From: Alopecurus myosuroides
Lineage: Eukaryota > Streptophyta > Magnoliopsida > Poales > Poaceae
NCBI GenBank assembly: GCA_028641055.1
Contig: CM054057.1
Coordinates: forward strand, 728,906,484-728,970,483
DNA length: 64,000 bases
Direction: 5' to 3'
Positions 35,101 through 45,278 of this stretch are shown here, one piece after another. Positions within the stretch are counted from its first letter, which is position 1. Each line of letters opens with the position of its first letter. The translations under genes and the position numbers were made by a program. The notes under the pieces were generated by a model. It did not search any database. It saw nothing but the letters and a program-made list of their open reading frames with translations, and was not told where the DNA came from.

Positions 35101-36286
35101 CTTCCATGATAAAGCCGGCTGCCAATAGCCGAGCGATCTCTTCGCCTACAGCCTTCCTTCTTTCCTCATTCATTTTCCTCAAACCCTGCTTCACGGGCCT
35201 GGACTTGGGATCCACATGCAAACTGTGCTCGGCCAGCTCTGTAGGGATACCCGGCATGTCGCTAGGTGTCCAGGCGAACACGTCTGCATTGAACGAATAA
35301 ACTCCACAAGTGCCTTCTCCTGTTCTTTTCCCAAGTTAGACCCTATGGTAAACTGCTTAGTGGAATCCCTTCGACAAAATCTATCTTCTTGGTGTCTTGT
35401 GCTGCCTTGAATTTTGCTCTCTCATCCTCAGTATTCGGCTTTTTCAAGGCTGTTCTATCATCCGGATTTACTTGAGACCGGTAATATTCGAGTTCTTCCT
35501 TTCTGCATGCTTGCTCGGCCATAACCGAATCTCCTTCGTCACACTCGGCCGCTATATCCCGGTTCCCATGTATGGTGATGGTCCGTTTAGGACCCGGGAT
35601 CTTTAGCTGCAAATACACGTAGCACGGCCTAGCCATGAATTTGGCATAAGCCGGTCTTCCAAACAGTGCGTGATAAGGACTGCGCAACTTGACCACCTCG
35701 AACGTGAGCCACTCAACTCGATAATTATCCGTCGATTCTCCAAAAGCAACCTCCAAGGTGATCTTTCCCTCGGGGCTCGCCGAGTGACCTGGCACGATCC
35801 CATGAAAGATTGTCGAACTTTTCTGTAACTGGGACTCTTTAAGACTCATCCGTAAGAAGGTTTCCCAGTAAAGGATGTTGATGCTACTTCCACCGTCCAT
35901 CAGGACCCTCTTCAGTTCGTAACCATTAACCTGTGGAGCAACCACCAATGCCAAGACTCCTAGACGCTCTACTTTTTCGGATGATCTCTTCTACTCCACG
36001 TTACCTCTTGTTCCGCCCATCTAAGGTATTCCGGCGCGGCCGACGAAACCGAGTTTGCCGCTTGCTTTAATGTCTCTTTGTTCCTGCTAGAAGTTCCTGT
36101 AATATGCACATGATATTGTCCTTTTAAATCAGGCGTACGTACCATACCGACGAAGATGTTGATCCGGCCGATCGTCACCATAGATCCAGACTCGAGGTGA
36201 TCCGACTCTGGCCCCCAGCCGGAATCGTCCACCATCTTTTCTCCTTCGCGGTCGATGTAGATCTCGCCCACGACAAGATTTTCCAT
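32104..36286 (-). pseudogene. Tat pol polyprotein, copy 2
   Basis: Minus strand from the ATG at 36286. Order: a short leader frame (36286-35969), protease (LMDGGSSINILY, about 35900), reverse transcriptase and gypsy RNase H in one long open stretch (35281-33803, 492 residues, YVDD near 34735), a second RNase H (to about 33320), and integrase with HHCC finger, core (ITDNGTNM, ANGQVERANQ) and tail to a stop at 32106-32104. Breaks relative to copy 1 are small deletions: near 35965, 35365, 35290, 33805, 33715 (2 bp), 33325 and 33270. The long reverse-transcriptase stretch is the best preserved coding sequence of the family here. Confidence 0.88.
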
Positions 36287-36330
36287 GTTCTTCGAGCTTC
36301 TCCCGTGATGTAAACACCTTTGGACGCAGG

Positions 36331-36346
36331 CCCACGGTGGGCGCCA
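36331..36346 (-). other. Primer-binding site of Tat copy 2
   Basis: In reverse complement this is TGGCGCCCACCGTGGG, identical to copy 1 and two bases from the LTR edge. Confidence 0.7.
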
Positions 36347-36348
36347 AC

Positions 36349-36829
36349 TGTCGTGGGATAATCACGGCAGACGTTACCGGGGGTAACTGATCTTGGGGCA
36401 AGACGACACAGGCGTTTGGGAGAGGGTTTAGCTCAGAGGAAAACATGGTGCAACTCGATCTGGTAGCCGGCAATCAAAGTCGCCGAGTCTCCGATCTTGA
36501 TATAATAACTCAACTCTGGGATTACACTAGATGCTCGATATCAAGCGATATTGCTAGGGTTCTTAGATCTCTGTCTAAACTAAACCTAGGGGTGGGTTTA
36601 TAAAGCACCCGTACCCCCTCGGCCCTAGCCTCCAAGGCGCAGCTTGAATCCTATCCGGACACCGCTTATAAACCCTAACTTTCCTTACCGTAACCCACAA
36701 TCCGGGTTACGAGGCCTACAAACTTTGGACCTTCCAGAAGCTTCATTATCCTTAGCCAAACTGCGCACCATGTTCCTTGGGCCGGGTTAAGCCTTGGAGT
36801 TGGCCTACCGGGTTATTATCCCCCCATCA
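36349..36829 (-). repeat. 5' LTR of Tat copy 2
   Basis: The upstream LTR on the minus strand, 481 bp. It is the same as 26191-26671 apart from one base. A TTTATAAA box lies near 36597-36604. Confidence 0.94.
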
Positions 36830-37254
36830 AAACCTGAGCCACATCTTTGGCTAGGACGAATGCTTCTTCTCTCTACCCAAGATTTTTGAGATCCACTGTT
36901 ATCATTCCGTACTGTTGGTCTACCTTTACCCCTCCCCCTGCCATCTTCACCCACTAGCACCGAAACAGAGGGACCTTAAAATTAGGTCCATAGTCAAGTT
37001 CCAATATCTCCTCTATGTAACCATAATATGTCTCATTTTGCCCATTGTATCGAAATATACACCACTGTTCTTATTGGTGCTCTTTTTTATCTTGGGCGAT
37101 CGTGTAAAATGTATTATCTTTTATCTCGTACCCTTGGAAAGTCAGTTTAGTCGAAGATGGTGACCTGGCCAACAAGTAAAGCTGATCTCCAACAGTGGTG
37201 TTATTCATGAGTTATGTCTACAACCAGCCGCTGAAAGCACACTACACCTTTGTG

Positions 37255-37958
37255 TGGACATTTGTAGAAATGTGTAGTGTGCTTTAGTGGAAGAATGTCC
37301 GTCCATATATATCATTGCTTTCCTTCCTAGTGTGCCTTTTGCACTCATTCTCCCCTCATGCCGCGATTCAGGAACACCAATTGACTTAAGGTCAGGAATA
37401 AAGTCAACACAAAACTCAATGACCTCATCTGTTCCATAACCCTTGGAGATGCTTCCTTCTGGCCCAACACGGTTATGAACATATTTCTTTAAGACTCCCA
37501 TGAACCTCTCAAAGGGGAACATATTGTGTAGAAACACATGACCGAGAATGGTAATATCTTTGACTAGGTGCACTAGGAGGTGCGTCATAATATTGAAAAA
37601 GGATGGTGGGAACACCAACTCGAAGCTGACAAGACATTGGACCACATCTGTCTGTAATGCCGGTAGACTTTCTGTATCGATTACCTTCTGAGAAATTGCA
37701 TTGAGGAATGCACATAGCTTCACAATGGGTAGTCGAACATTCTCCGGTAGAATCCCAATCAACGCAACCGGAAGCAATTGCGTCATCAGCACGTGGCAAC
37801 CATGAGATTTTAGGTTTTGGAATTTTTTCTCCGCAACATTTATTATTCCCTTTATAGTCGATGAGAAACCAGATGGGACCTTGATACTACTTAGTACTTC
37901 AAAAAATATTTCCATCTCTTCTTTGGTAAGAATGTAGCTGGCAGGACCACCTTGGAAC
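37255..37958. repeat. Direct repeat in the transposase, copy A
   Basis: This 704-bp segment matches 38088-38791 at an offset of 833 bp with few substitutions. Copy A is preceded by the shared word GTCTACAACCAGCCGCTGAAAG (37216 onward), but the following roughly 96 bp of copy B are replaced by 17 bp of different sequence. Confidence 0.9.
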
Positions 37959-38087
37959 GTAGCTGGCACGTCTACAACCAGCCGCTGAAAGTCGCCATGT
38001 GTTCAAGATTAACCAAGGCGTCAGACTGACCCGGGTTGTTGGACAGTATAATATTCTTGTGTTTCTCGATATAAGGAGCCACCAAGG

Positions 38088-38791
38088 TGGACATTTGTAG
38101 AAATGTGTAGTGTGCTTTAGTGGAAGAATGTCCGTCCATATATATCATTGCTTTCCTTCCTAGTGTGCCTTTTGCACTCATTCTCCCCTCATGCCGCGAT
38201 TCAGGAACACCAATTGACTTAAGGTCAGGAATAAAGTCAACACAAAACTCAATGACCTCATCTGTTCCATAACCCTTGGAGATGCTTCCTTCTGGCCCAA
38301 CACGGTTATGAACATATTTCTTTAAGACTCCCATGAACCTCTCAAAGGGGAACATATTGTGTAGAAACACAGGACCGAGAATGGTAATATCTTTGACTAG
38401 GTGCACTAGGAGGTGCGTCATAATATTGAAAAAGGATGGTGGGAACACCAACTCGAAGCTGACAATACATTGGACCACATCTGTCTGTAATGCCGGTAGA
38501 CTTTCTGTATCGATTACCTTCTGAGAAATTGCATTGATGAATGCACATAGCTTCACAATGGGTAGTCGAACATTCTCCGGTAGAATCCCCCTCAACGCAA
38601 CCGGAAGCAATTGCGTCATCAACACGTGGCAATCATGAGACTTTAGGTTTTGGAATTTTTTCTCCGCAACATTTATTATTCCCTTTATATTCGATGAGAA
38701 ACCAGATAGGACCTTGATACTACTTAGTACTTCAAAAAATATTTCCATCTCTTCTTTGGTAAGAACGTAGCTGGCAGGACCACCTTGGAAC
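38088..38791. repeat. Direct repeat in the transposase, copy B
   Basis: Partner of 37255-37958. Copy B keeps the continuous coding sequence on both sides and so is the original arrangement. Confidence 0.9.
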
Positions 38792-39699
38792 CACCCAGGA
38801 TTCATGCCATCTCGTCCTTTCGTGTTTTGCTGGTCCTGCCGTGCTTCAGATGTATCTTTTGACTTACCATACAATCCAAAGAAGCCTAGCAGATTGATGC
38901 AAAGATTCTTCGTCAGGTGCATCACGTTGATCGCAGAGCGAACATCTAGGACTTTCCAATAGGGTAGATCCAAAAATTATGGATTTCTTCTTCCACATTG
39001 GTGTGTGTCCGTCAACGTCATTTGGAACAGGTTGTCTGCCAGGACCCTTTCCAAAGATTACTTTCAAATCCTTCACCATATCAAATACATCATCCCAGGT
39101 CGGAGGACAGGCGTCTCCTGGGTATCTGCCTCATCATTGAAATGCTTGCCCTTTTTTCTTAAGGGATGCCTACGCTGAAGACAACAACGATACCACAAGT
39201 ACACAACCTTTTTATATTTATCCGGATATAGACTTTCAGGGTCATCTAAACAGTGTGTGCATCCATTGTATCCCTTATTTGTATGTCCAGAAATGTTACT
39301 AAGAGCAGGCCAATCGTTGATGGTTACGAACAACAATGCTCGTAGATCAAATTCCTTCTTCTTGTGTTCATCCCACACACGCACTCATTTTTCATCCCAT
39401 AACTGTAAAAGTTCATCAATTAATGGCCTTAGGTACATATCAATATCGTTGCCAGGTTGCTTTGGGCCTTGGATGAGCACTGGCATCATAATGAACTTAC
39501 GCTTCATGCACAACCAGGAAGGAAGGTTTTGCAACTTGTTATGCTTAATGTTTGTCACTAGGGCCCGAGTTCCATGATCTCAGATCTTAACATGTTATTT
39601 TTTCATGAGTATAATTATGTTTCTTGATCATATCTGCAAATTGTTTACACATATCATTGTCCGGAATCCGAGGCCCCGAAGTAATAGAAATTGGGACAA

Positions 39700-40260
39700 C
39701 CGAAGGAGATGGCTGTGATGTGAGGATCACATGTGTTCACGGAGTGTTAATGCTTTGCTCCGGTGTTTTATTAAAAGGAGTATCTTAATTACCAGTAGAT
39801 TCTCTTGAGGCCCCATGCAAACGGGCTAGTAGGATAAAAGATGTTGGGAAAGTTTCTCATTGCGAGCACATACGACTAATTTGAAACACATGCTTATGGT
39901 TTGCCTAGAACTTGGATGCTTTATTATTATCTATCTGCATTGTCCATGTTTTAATTATGATATGAAATATCTTATCCCTGCAACGCCCGTTCATCCATCT
40001 CTATGCCTACAGTATGTTAATCCTGCTTTTTCCCGCAATTGCTACTGTTGTTAACATTTTACTCCTGTTGTTATTTTACTACTACTGCTGTTATAAAACT
40101 GTTAGCACTCACAAATTGTTGCGAGTAGACTTGTGCAGCTGAACTGACAACTCAGTTGTTAAGGTTTCTAAATATTCTTTACCTCCCCTGTATCAAATCA
40201 ATAAATTTGGGTTTACTTCTCTCGAATACTGTTGCGATTCCCTATAACTATGGGTCATCA
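39700..40260 (+). mobile_element. LTR 3'-end remnant
   Basis: No gene is seen. The stretch resembles, from memory, the last several hundred bases of an abundant Triticeae gypsy LTR, whose end reads GTTGCGAT...TATGGGTCATCA at 40230-40260. The left limit is uncertain; 39591-39699 is unassigned. No matching LTR start or partner is in the window. Confidence 0.45.
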
Positions 40261-40436
40261 AGGACCCGCGGGTCGCTCGTGACCTGACGTGTGGGACCGG
40301 GAGAAGGCAAGGCTACCTTAAATTTGGGTTTACTTTTCTCGAATATTGTTGCGATTCCCTATAACTATGGGTCATCAAGGACCCGCGGGTCGCTCGTGAC
40401 CTGACGTGTGGGACCGGTAGAAGGCAAGGCTACCTT
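40203..40436. repeat. 117-bp tandem duplication
   Basis: AAATTTGGGTTTACTT begins at 40203 and again at 40320. The two 117-bp units differ at a handful of positions. Each unit holds about 57 bp of the LTR end and 60 bp of the sequence beyond it. Confidence 0.9.
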
Positions 40437-40476
40437 GAATAATATGAAAATAAAAGAGCGCAAAGGGGGCGTGGCC

Positions 40477-41430
40477 ACGGTCTAGGTCTCTCTTTTCCCC
40501 ACCGCTCTAGCTCTCCCCGTTCCCGTTGAGAGTCCCCCGTGAGATCCCGGCGAGCACCTGCTCGTTCTTCGGCGGCGCTGCCGGCCGGAGTCGAGAAGGT
40601 TGCGTCGCGCGGGTTGTACAGGGTATCCTTAATGTTTTCTTTCGTCTAGTATGGCGGATCTGTAGTTGCTTTGACTTCGTGTCGTCAAGGTGGTGCTTGC
40701 CTCCTCGCCCGAGCCATGCGAGCAAGCTCTCCGTCTCCTTTCTTCTTCCTCTTTTGCTCCAGTGGTTGGACACGGGAGACAAGATCGGTGATGCTGCCTT
40801 CTTCCCTTAGAAGCTCGAAGGATGGCCTCGAAATCTCGGAGCTCATCTCTGATGTGTTGCTGAGATTTGGTGTGGGACGACATCTCTTCCTCTGTCCGGC
40901 CGTGGAGGCGAGGGGCGGAAGGGAAGTAGTGTCTCAGCCTCTTCTTTTGCAGGGCGGCGTCAACTCTTCAAGCTGCATCTACGTGCGAACCACGCCGAGT
41001 CCAAGATGGACTCTGCGATTCTCGGCCGGCATGGCGGCCCGATCAACTCCTCCAATGCGGAGGTCTTTCGAGCCAAGCGTCGGAGCTCGGTGATCCAGAG
41101 CGCTCAAGTGGTCCGTCCCCGGGAGCTCTGTGGTCGCCGACGTCGATGGCTCTTCGCTGGAGGACGCGTTCGGAGAGAGATCCCAAGCACCATCCTCTCT
41201 GTTCTCGGCGCTTCTGGCTTCTTGAGGACACCGGCGAACGGCGGTACTGAAGGACTCGATTGCTTTCCTTCCTTTAGTCCTAGGGTGCTCTCTGTAAACT
41301 TTGAGGTCCTTTTTTCGAAGTTTAGGTCTATTAGGGCAAGTGATGTAAAAGGACCATCATGTACTCTTTTCATGTCGCCTGGGCACTGAAATCGCAGCTC
41401 TGGGCCTAGGCCCACTCTCTGTTCAAAAAA
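40477..41430 (+). mobile_element. Poly(A) retroposon with 15-bp target-site duplications
   Basis: The 954-bp insert ends in an A run and is flanked by the 15-bp repeat AAAGGGGGCGTGGCC at 40462-40476 and 41431-41445. This is the mark of LINE-machinery insertion. The insert is GC-rich at its 5' end and has open frames (about 40671-41093 and 41006-41389) with no recognised domain. It may be an internally deleted LINE, a SINE-like element or a retroposed transcript. I see no reverse transcriptase motif and cannot choose between these. Confidence 0.75.
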
Positions 41431-41445
41431 AAAGGGGGCGTGGCC

Positions 41446-42070
41446 GGGGATCGATCCAAAGATCTCGAACTAGCTACGAGAGCGCAGGGACCAACATGCA
41501 ACCAATCACTCAGTTTCCTGTAGAGATCGTACATTCTTTTGTATAGAAAGAATACGCTCCTGGGCCAAAGCCCATTAGAAGAAGCATAATATCCAATGGG
41601 CAAGCTGCACTAGGCTGGGCCAGCTCAGCTCAACTAGTTTTTTTGTGCATTTTTTCTTTTCTGTCTTCTTCTATAACTTTCGATTTTGAACAACATTTTC
41701 AACCAAATAAATTATGAATTTTTCTGATGATGTTCTCCTTCATTATAGTCTATTAGAAATGCGAACATACACTTAAAAAATTTGGGTTTTCAAATTATGT
41801 CATCATAGTTTTTGAGTTTCTTTATGCCGGTTTCAAATCAGGGTCAAAACGAGAGGCATGACCATTCATAGCTAGGGGGTGAATCTTGCGAAAATATTGG
41901 TGTATCTATAATTAAATAGATACTTCTGAACCTAAAAATCATTTTTGCAAAAAATCACGAGCAAACCGCGAGGCACCTGTAGTTCAAATTTGACCCGCTT
42001 CTAGCCGAATCGGCAGAAACTTGTCTTTTCCAAAAGAGGTGGATGTAAGCCTTTTAGAGGAATTAATTTG
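41446..42070 (-). repeat. Diverged inverted copy of the 673-bp array unit
   Basis: On the minus strand, 42060-41900 or so matches the block of the 22745-25244 array that runs from CATCCACCTCTTTT through CAAATTTGAACTAC to CATGATTTTT. The remaining sequence is AT-rich and loosely similar. It may be the other subterminal part of a CACTA element. The first 190 bp carry no match that I could see. Confidence 0.55.
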
Positions 42071-42417
42071 ATTCTTTATAGATATAATATGGTATAATAA
42101 CTTTTAAAATACGGTTATGTGAGGCACAGTCAGATGCTTATGGTAAGAAAATGAAAACCACGTACAATTCCTGAACGCCCTGCTTGGCTCTTGCTTCCAG
42201 TAGAGCATCAAGACAATATGTCCTGTTCGAAGGGAAGTTGAAGGAGTGCAATTATGGGCAGAGCCACCAGCCAGTAATAGAGTATTTGAAAATATCACCC
42301 AAGTTCTGAACAACACAAGTTTGTACAGTTATTATTTTCCATATCTGAATACAGTACAATTGCACTCTAACAGAGTAGAGTTTCTTGGCATGCAATACTA
42401 GGATTACAGGTTGGCAC
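42071..42417. other. Unassigned sequence left of the CACTA insertion
   Basis: I recognise no gene or repeat. Minus-strand frames are short. After the CACTA element is set aside this joins 45060-45278. Confidence 0.4.
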
Positions 42418-42804
42418 CACTGGTAGAAAAAAGGCCTTCCATACGCCCCCATCGGTCCCCAAACTTTGCGCACCATGACTAAAGGGGTTTTAGTCCCGGG
42501 TCGGGAGGAGACCCGCGACAGAAGGTCATGCGTCGTGGGTTGGGAAGCGCGTGGAGGCGCATGGAGGGCTTTAATTCCGGTTGGCCTGGCCACCCGCGAC
42601 TAATGATCCAGTCTGCTGGCCTCCCTGCCTTTAGTCCCGGTTGGTCTGGCCACCCGGGACTAAAGATACAAACTGCTCGCCTCTCGCGCGGCGGTTTTAT
42701 TTCGCTAGCGAGAGGCAGAGGCCATTGCTACAGTGCGCACCCGAGAGTCTGTGTTTCTTCTCCTCTCTTCTCTTCTTTCTCTCTTCTTCCTCCACCAAGC
42801 ACCC

Positions 42805-43520
42805 ATGGGTTCTCAAGTTTGGAACACTCTCCGTGTGGCCACACCATGCCGCAAGAGTCTAGACGTGGCCTACACCAATATGTGCGAGAGGCTCCCCGAT
42901 CTTCTTAAGCATTTGAGCCGATGAACAACATAAGTTCTTCGAGCTTGATCTAGAGTATACGGCGAATCAACGGGATGTTTCCGTCATCCAGATTGCCTTC
43001 AAGGAGATCGTGTTGGTCTTCCAATGGGCAAGGTAACGCACACGTACAATCGATCTCTCTAGTAGGATAGTGTTGCATTTTCGATTTGTTTGTTGCATTG
43101 GAAGAATACATGTGTTGCAACATATCTAACACGTTCTATTTTTGTTGTTGCAGTAGTTCAAAGCATTCTCCGGACCTTGTTGATTTTCTTGTCAACAAGG
43201 GGTACGACTTCTGCAGCGTTGACATCACTCAAGACCGGCAGAAGTTGATGCGATTGGGTATTGTGATACCTGAAGATCACTACATTGATCTTCAGGATCT
43301 TATCCATTTTGATGAGTTGTACGGTCACAAGACCGGGATGGCTCCGATGGCAACCGCCTTCATCCACGCCGACTACAAAACCATGAAGTCTGGTTTCCCC
43401 TCCAAGAATCACATGCATTGGGGGAAGAACCCACTGGACCGGATCAACCTCAACTATGCAGCCATAGATGCATACGTTGCCTACGAGTTGTTCCGCATCT
43501 ACTCGACGGAGCTCGAGTAG
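42805..43520 (+). pseudogene. 3'-5' exonuclease-like gene (WRN/DEDDy type), two exons, frameshifted
   Basis: The ATG at 42805 opens a frame starting MGSQVWNTLRV. A frame change near 42910-42920 precedes a first catalytic motif FELDLEYT (Exo I, D-x-E). A GT donor at 43035 and a TTGTTGTTGCAG acceptor at 43152 bound a 118-bp intron. Exon 2 carries DFLVNKGYDFCSVDITQDRQ, where Exo II would lie, and NYAAIDAYVAYELF, the Y-x3-D of Exo III. These suggest a DEDDy exonuclease related to the plant Werner-like family, about 200 residues without a helicase part. The lone frame shift makes this copy non-functional as read. It lies wholly within a CACTA element, so it is probably a captured host gene. Confidence 0.65.
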
Positions 43521-44140
43521 ATGGTGTTTGTGTACCGCATCTTGCGTTCGATATATGCATGTAATGGATATATTAGTATGTAATGGATATATTATTATGT
43601 AATGTATATTATTTCTATATTAATTCGTAGCTATATTATTTCTATATTATGTCAAACACACATTTCAAAACAAACAAACAAAAACACATCAAGAAAACAA
43701 ACAAAAACACATCAAGAAAACAAAACAGAAAAACTACCGTTTCTAAATTAATCTAAGCCAGGAAAACATAGATCTAGTCAATACCAAACTCATCCAGTTG
43801 GATTTACTTCAAATACATTTTTGAACTCATTCTAAAAATAATAGAAGAGCCTACTGGTCTTTTATTAAAAAGGATGGTATTTTCATTTGGTTGTTGACCT
43901 TGATGTGAGGCTAAGTGCTATGGATAGATCTTTTCAATATCTATCCAGAACATTTTAGTTTGTCCATTTTGGTTATGTATTTTAAAAGTTAGGTTCAAAT
44001 CATTCTCACAGATAGTCATTGCCAAAACAGTTCCTGTGTCCAAAATAATAGTCGAAACTTGGATCTGCAAATTTTATATGGTTTAGATTTCATATGGTTT
44101 GGTTCATGAATTTTATCAGATTTTATTTTGCATTCAGGAA

Positions 44141-44440
44141 AGGGGAAAATGAATTAGTTTTATTTTCCTGAATTTTTTAATATATTATTTGTATTTTAAG
44201 ATTTTAAAATGTATTAGTTTTATTTTTCTGAATATTTTGATATATTATTTGTATTTTTAAGATTTTAAAATGAATTAGTTTTATTTTTATGAATTATTTT
44301 GATATATTATTTGTATTTTTAAGATTTTAAAATGAATTAGTTTTATTTTTCTGAATATTTTGATATATTAATAGTATTTTTATGATTTTAAAATGAATTA
44401 GTTTTATTTTTTTGAATATTTTTTAGAAATAATATAATAC
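44141..44440. repeat. AT-rich 61-bp tandem repeat, about 4.5 copies
   Basis: ATTAGTTTTATTTT starts at 44153, 44213, 44274, 44336 and 44397, a period of 60-62 bp. Units carry a GATATATTATTTGTATTTTT core. Confidence 0.85.
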
Positions 44441-44603
44441 AAATTAAAAAGTTAATGTTTATTTATTTATTCAAAATTATTAATTACATCATTATTTTTG
44501 TTTATTAAAAGATTTATTTAAAATTCAGACAATAAAGAAATGTGACATCGACCAACAAGTTAATAGAATTGATATGATATTAGTATCACATACATGCGTG
44601 CGA

Positions 44604-44702
44604 AACACTTGGATGCGGGACGGGATGGAACTCGAAAGTTAAGCGTGCTAGTGCTAAAGCAATGGGAGGATGGGTGACCGAGCGGGAAGTTTGACCACGA
44701 GT
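44604..44702 (+). pseudogene. 5S rRNA-like segment inside the CACTA element
   Basis: AGTTAAGCGTGCT at 44637-44649 matches the box A region of plant 5S rRNA, and GGATGGGTGACC at 44668-44679 matches its box C, with about the right order and spacing. GGATGCGGGA at 44611 and a CGGGAAGT at 44683-44690 also resemble 5S. The middle and both ends diverge, so it cannot be a working rRNA gene. It could keep an internal Pol III promoter or simply be a fossil of a 5S insertion. Confidence 0.6.
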
Positions 44703-45059
44703 AAGAAATTTGACTAGAGATAATTGTAGTTAGACACTAGGCAAATAATAAAAATTCTGAAAAAAAGGGAGTGAAAAAATGGGAGTGAAAAAAAGGGAGT
44801 GAAAAATAATTAGAAACCGAAATGAATTAAAGAAATAAAGAAAAAGCATTTAGTCCCGGTTCGTGTGGCCAACCAGGAATAAAGGTCCTCCGCCCCCGGC
44901 GCACGCCACCCGCCCACGTGGACGGGCCTTTAGCCGCGGTTCGTAAGAGGGGGCGACTAAAGGGGGGCCTTTAGTCACGCCTATTTAGTCCCGGTTGCGC
45001 GGCCGGGATTAATGGCCTTTGCGAACCGGGACTATAGGCCTATTTTTCTACCAGTGCAC

Positions 45060-45278
45060 ACATGCAATTAGAACTAGGATTAAGATAAATACTCCATATT
45101 CTCCATGATTTAAAACGTTGCACCTGTGAGTGGTCGTACAATATTCTGAATGTACTAGATTAGCTAGCATCTGAATGTAAATAAGTACTTATCTGGAAAT
45201 CTATGTTTCATGGATCATGTTGCATGTTGTTATCTGGAAATCTATGTTGCATGGAGTTATAGAATCTATCTGGAAATG
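45060..45278. other. Unassigned sequence between CACTA and Del elements
   Basis: It contains a short repeated phrase, TATCTGGAAATCTATGTT, at about 45190 and 45232. The gypsy element inserted at a third partial copy. No gene is seen. Confidence 0.4.

Larger units (their letters stand above)
26191..36829 (-). mobile_element. Tat-type Ty3/gypsy element, copy 2 (young, gag not evident, antisense gene present)
   Basis: Same family and layout as copy 1, in the opposite orientation. The 481-bp LTRs (26191-26671, 36349-36829) appear identical except for one base (A at 26662 versus C at 36822, in the TTATNCCCCC stretch). Flanks carry AAACC at 26186-26190 and 36830-36834. Pol is on the minus strand and the spliced gene on the plus strand. 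Near-identical LTRs mean a recent insertion, yet both genes carry several single-base length changes. Again there is no room for gag between primer-binding site and protease. Confidence 0.94.
36835..39590 (-). pseudogene. CACTA TNP2-like transposase, main remnant, with internal duplication
   Basis: This is the transposase of an En/Spm (CACTA) DNA transposon, which cuts the element out and reinserts it. On the minus strand: part of the Tnp2 domain (about 39577-39075, with FVTINDWPALSNISGHTNKG and a CTHCLDD motif), a DUF4218-like region (38973-37972, with MTHLLVHLV and GPVFLHNMFPFERFMGVLKK), a second copy of much of that region (37958-37255), and a frame-shifted DUF4216-like part (about 37200-36840, with GYEIKDNTFYTIAQDKKSTN). 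The N-terminal part is missing beyond about 39590. Several frame shifts and stops are present. The rest continues at 26190-25926 across the Tat insertion. Confidence 0.82.
42418..45056. mobile_element. CACTA transposon, 2.6 kb, with a captured gene piece
   Basis: The left end reads CACTGGTAGAAAAAAGGCC and the right end is its inverse (GGCCTATTTTTCTACCAGTG). The 3-bp duplication CAC flanks it (42415-42417 and 45057-45059). Subterminal TTTAGTCCCGGTT motifs occur at both ends. No transposase is present, so it is non-autonomous. It holds an exonuclease-like gene piece, an AT-rich 61-bp repeat array and a 5S rRNA-like segment. The gap 43521-44140 holds nothing recognised. Confidence 0.9.
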
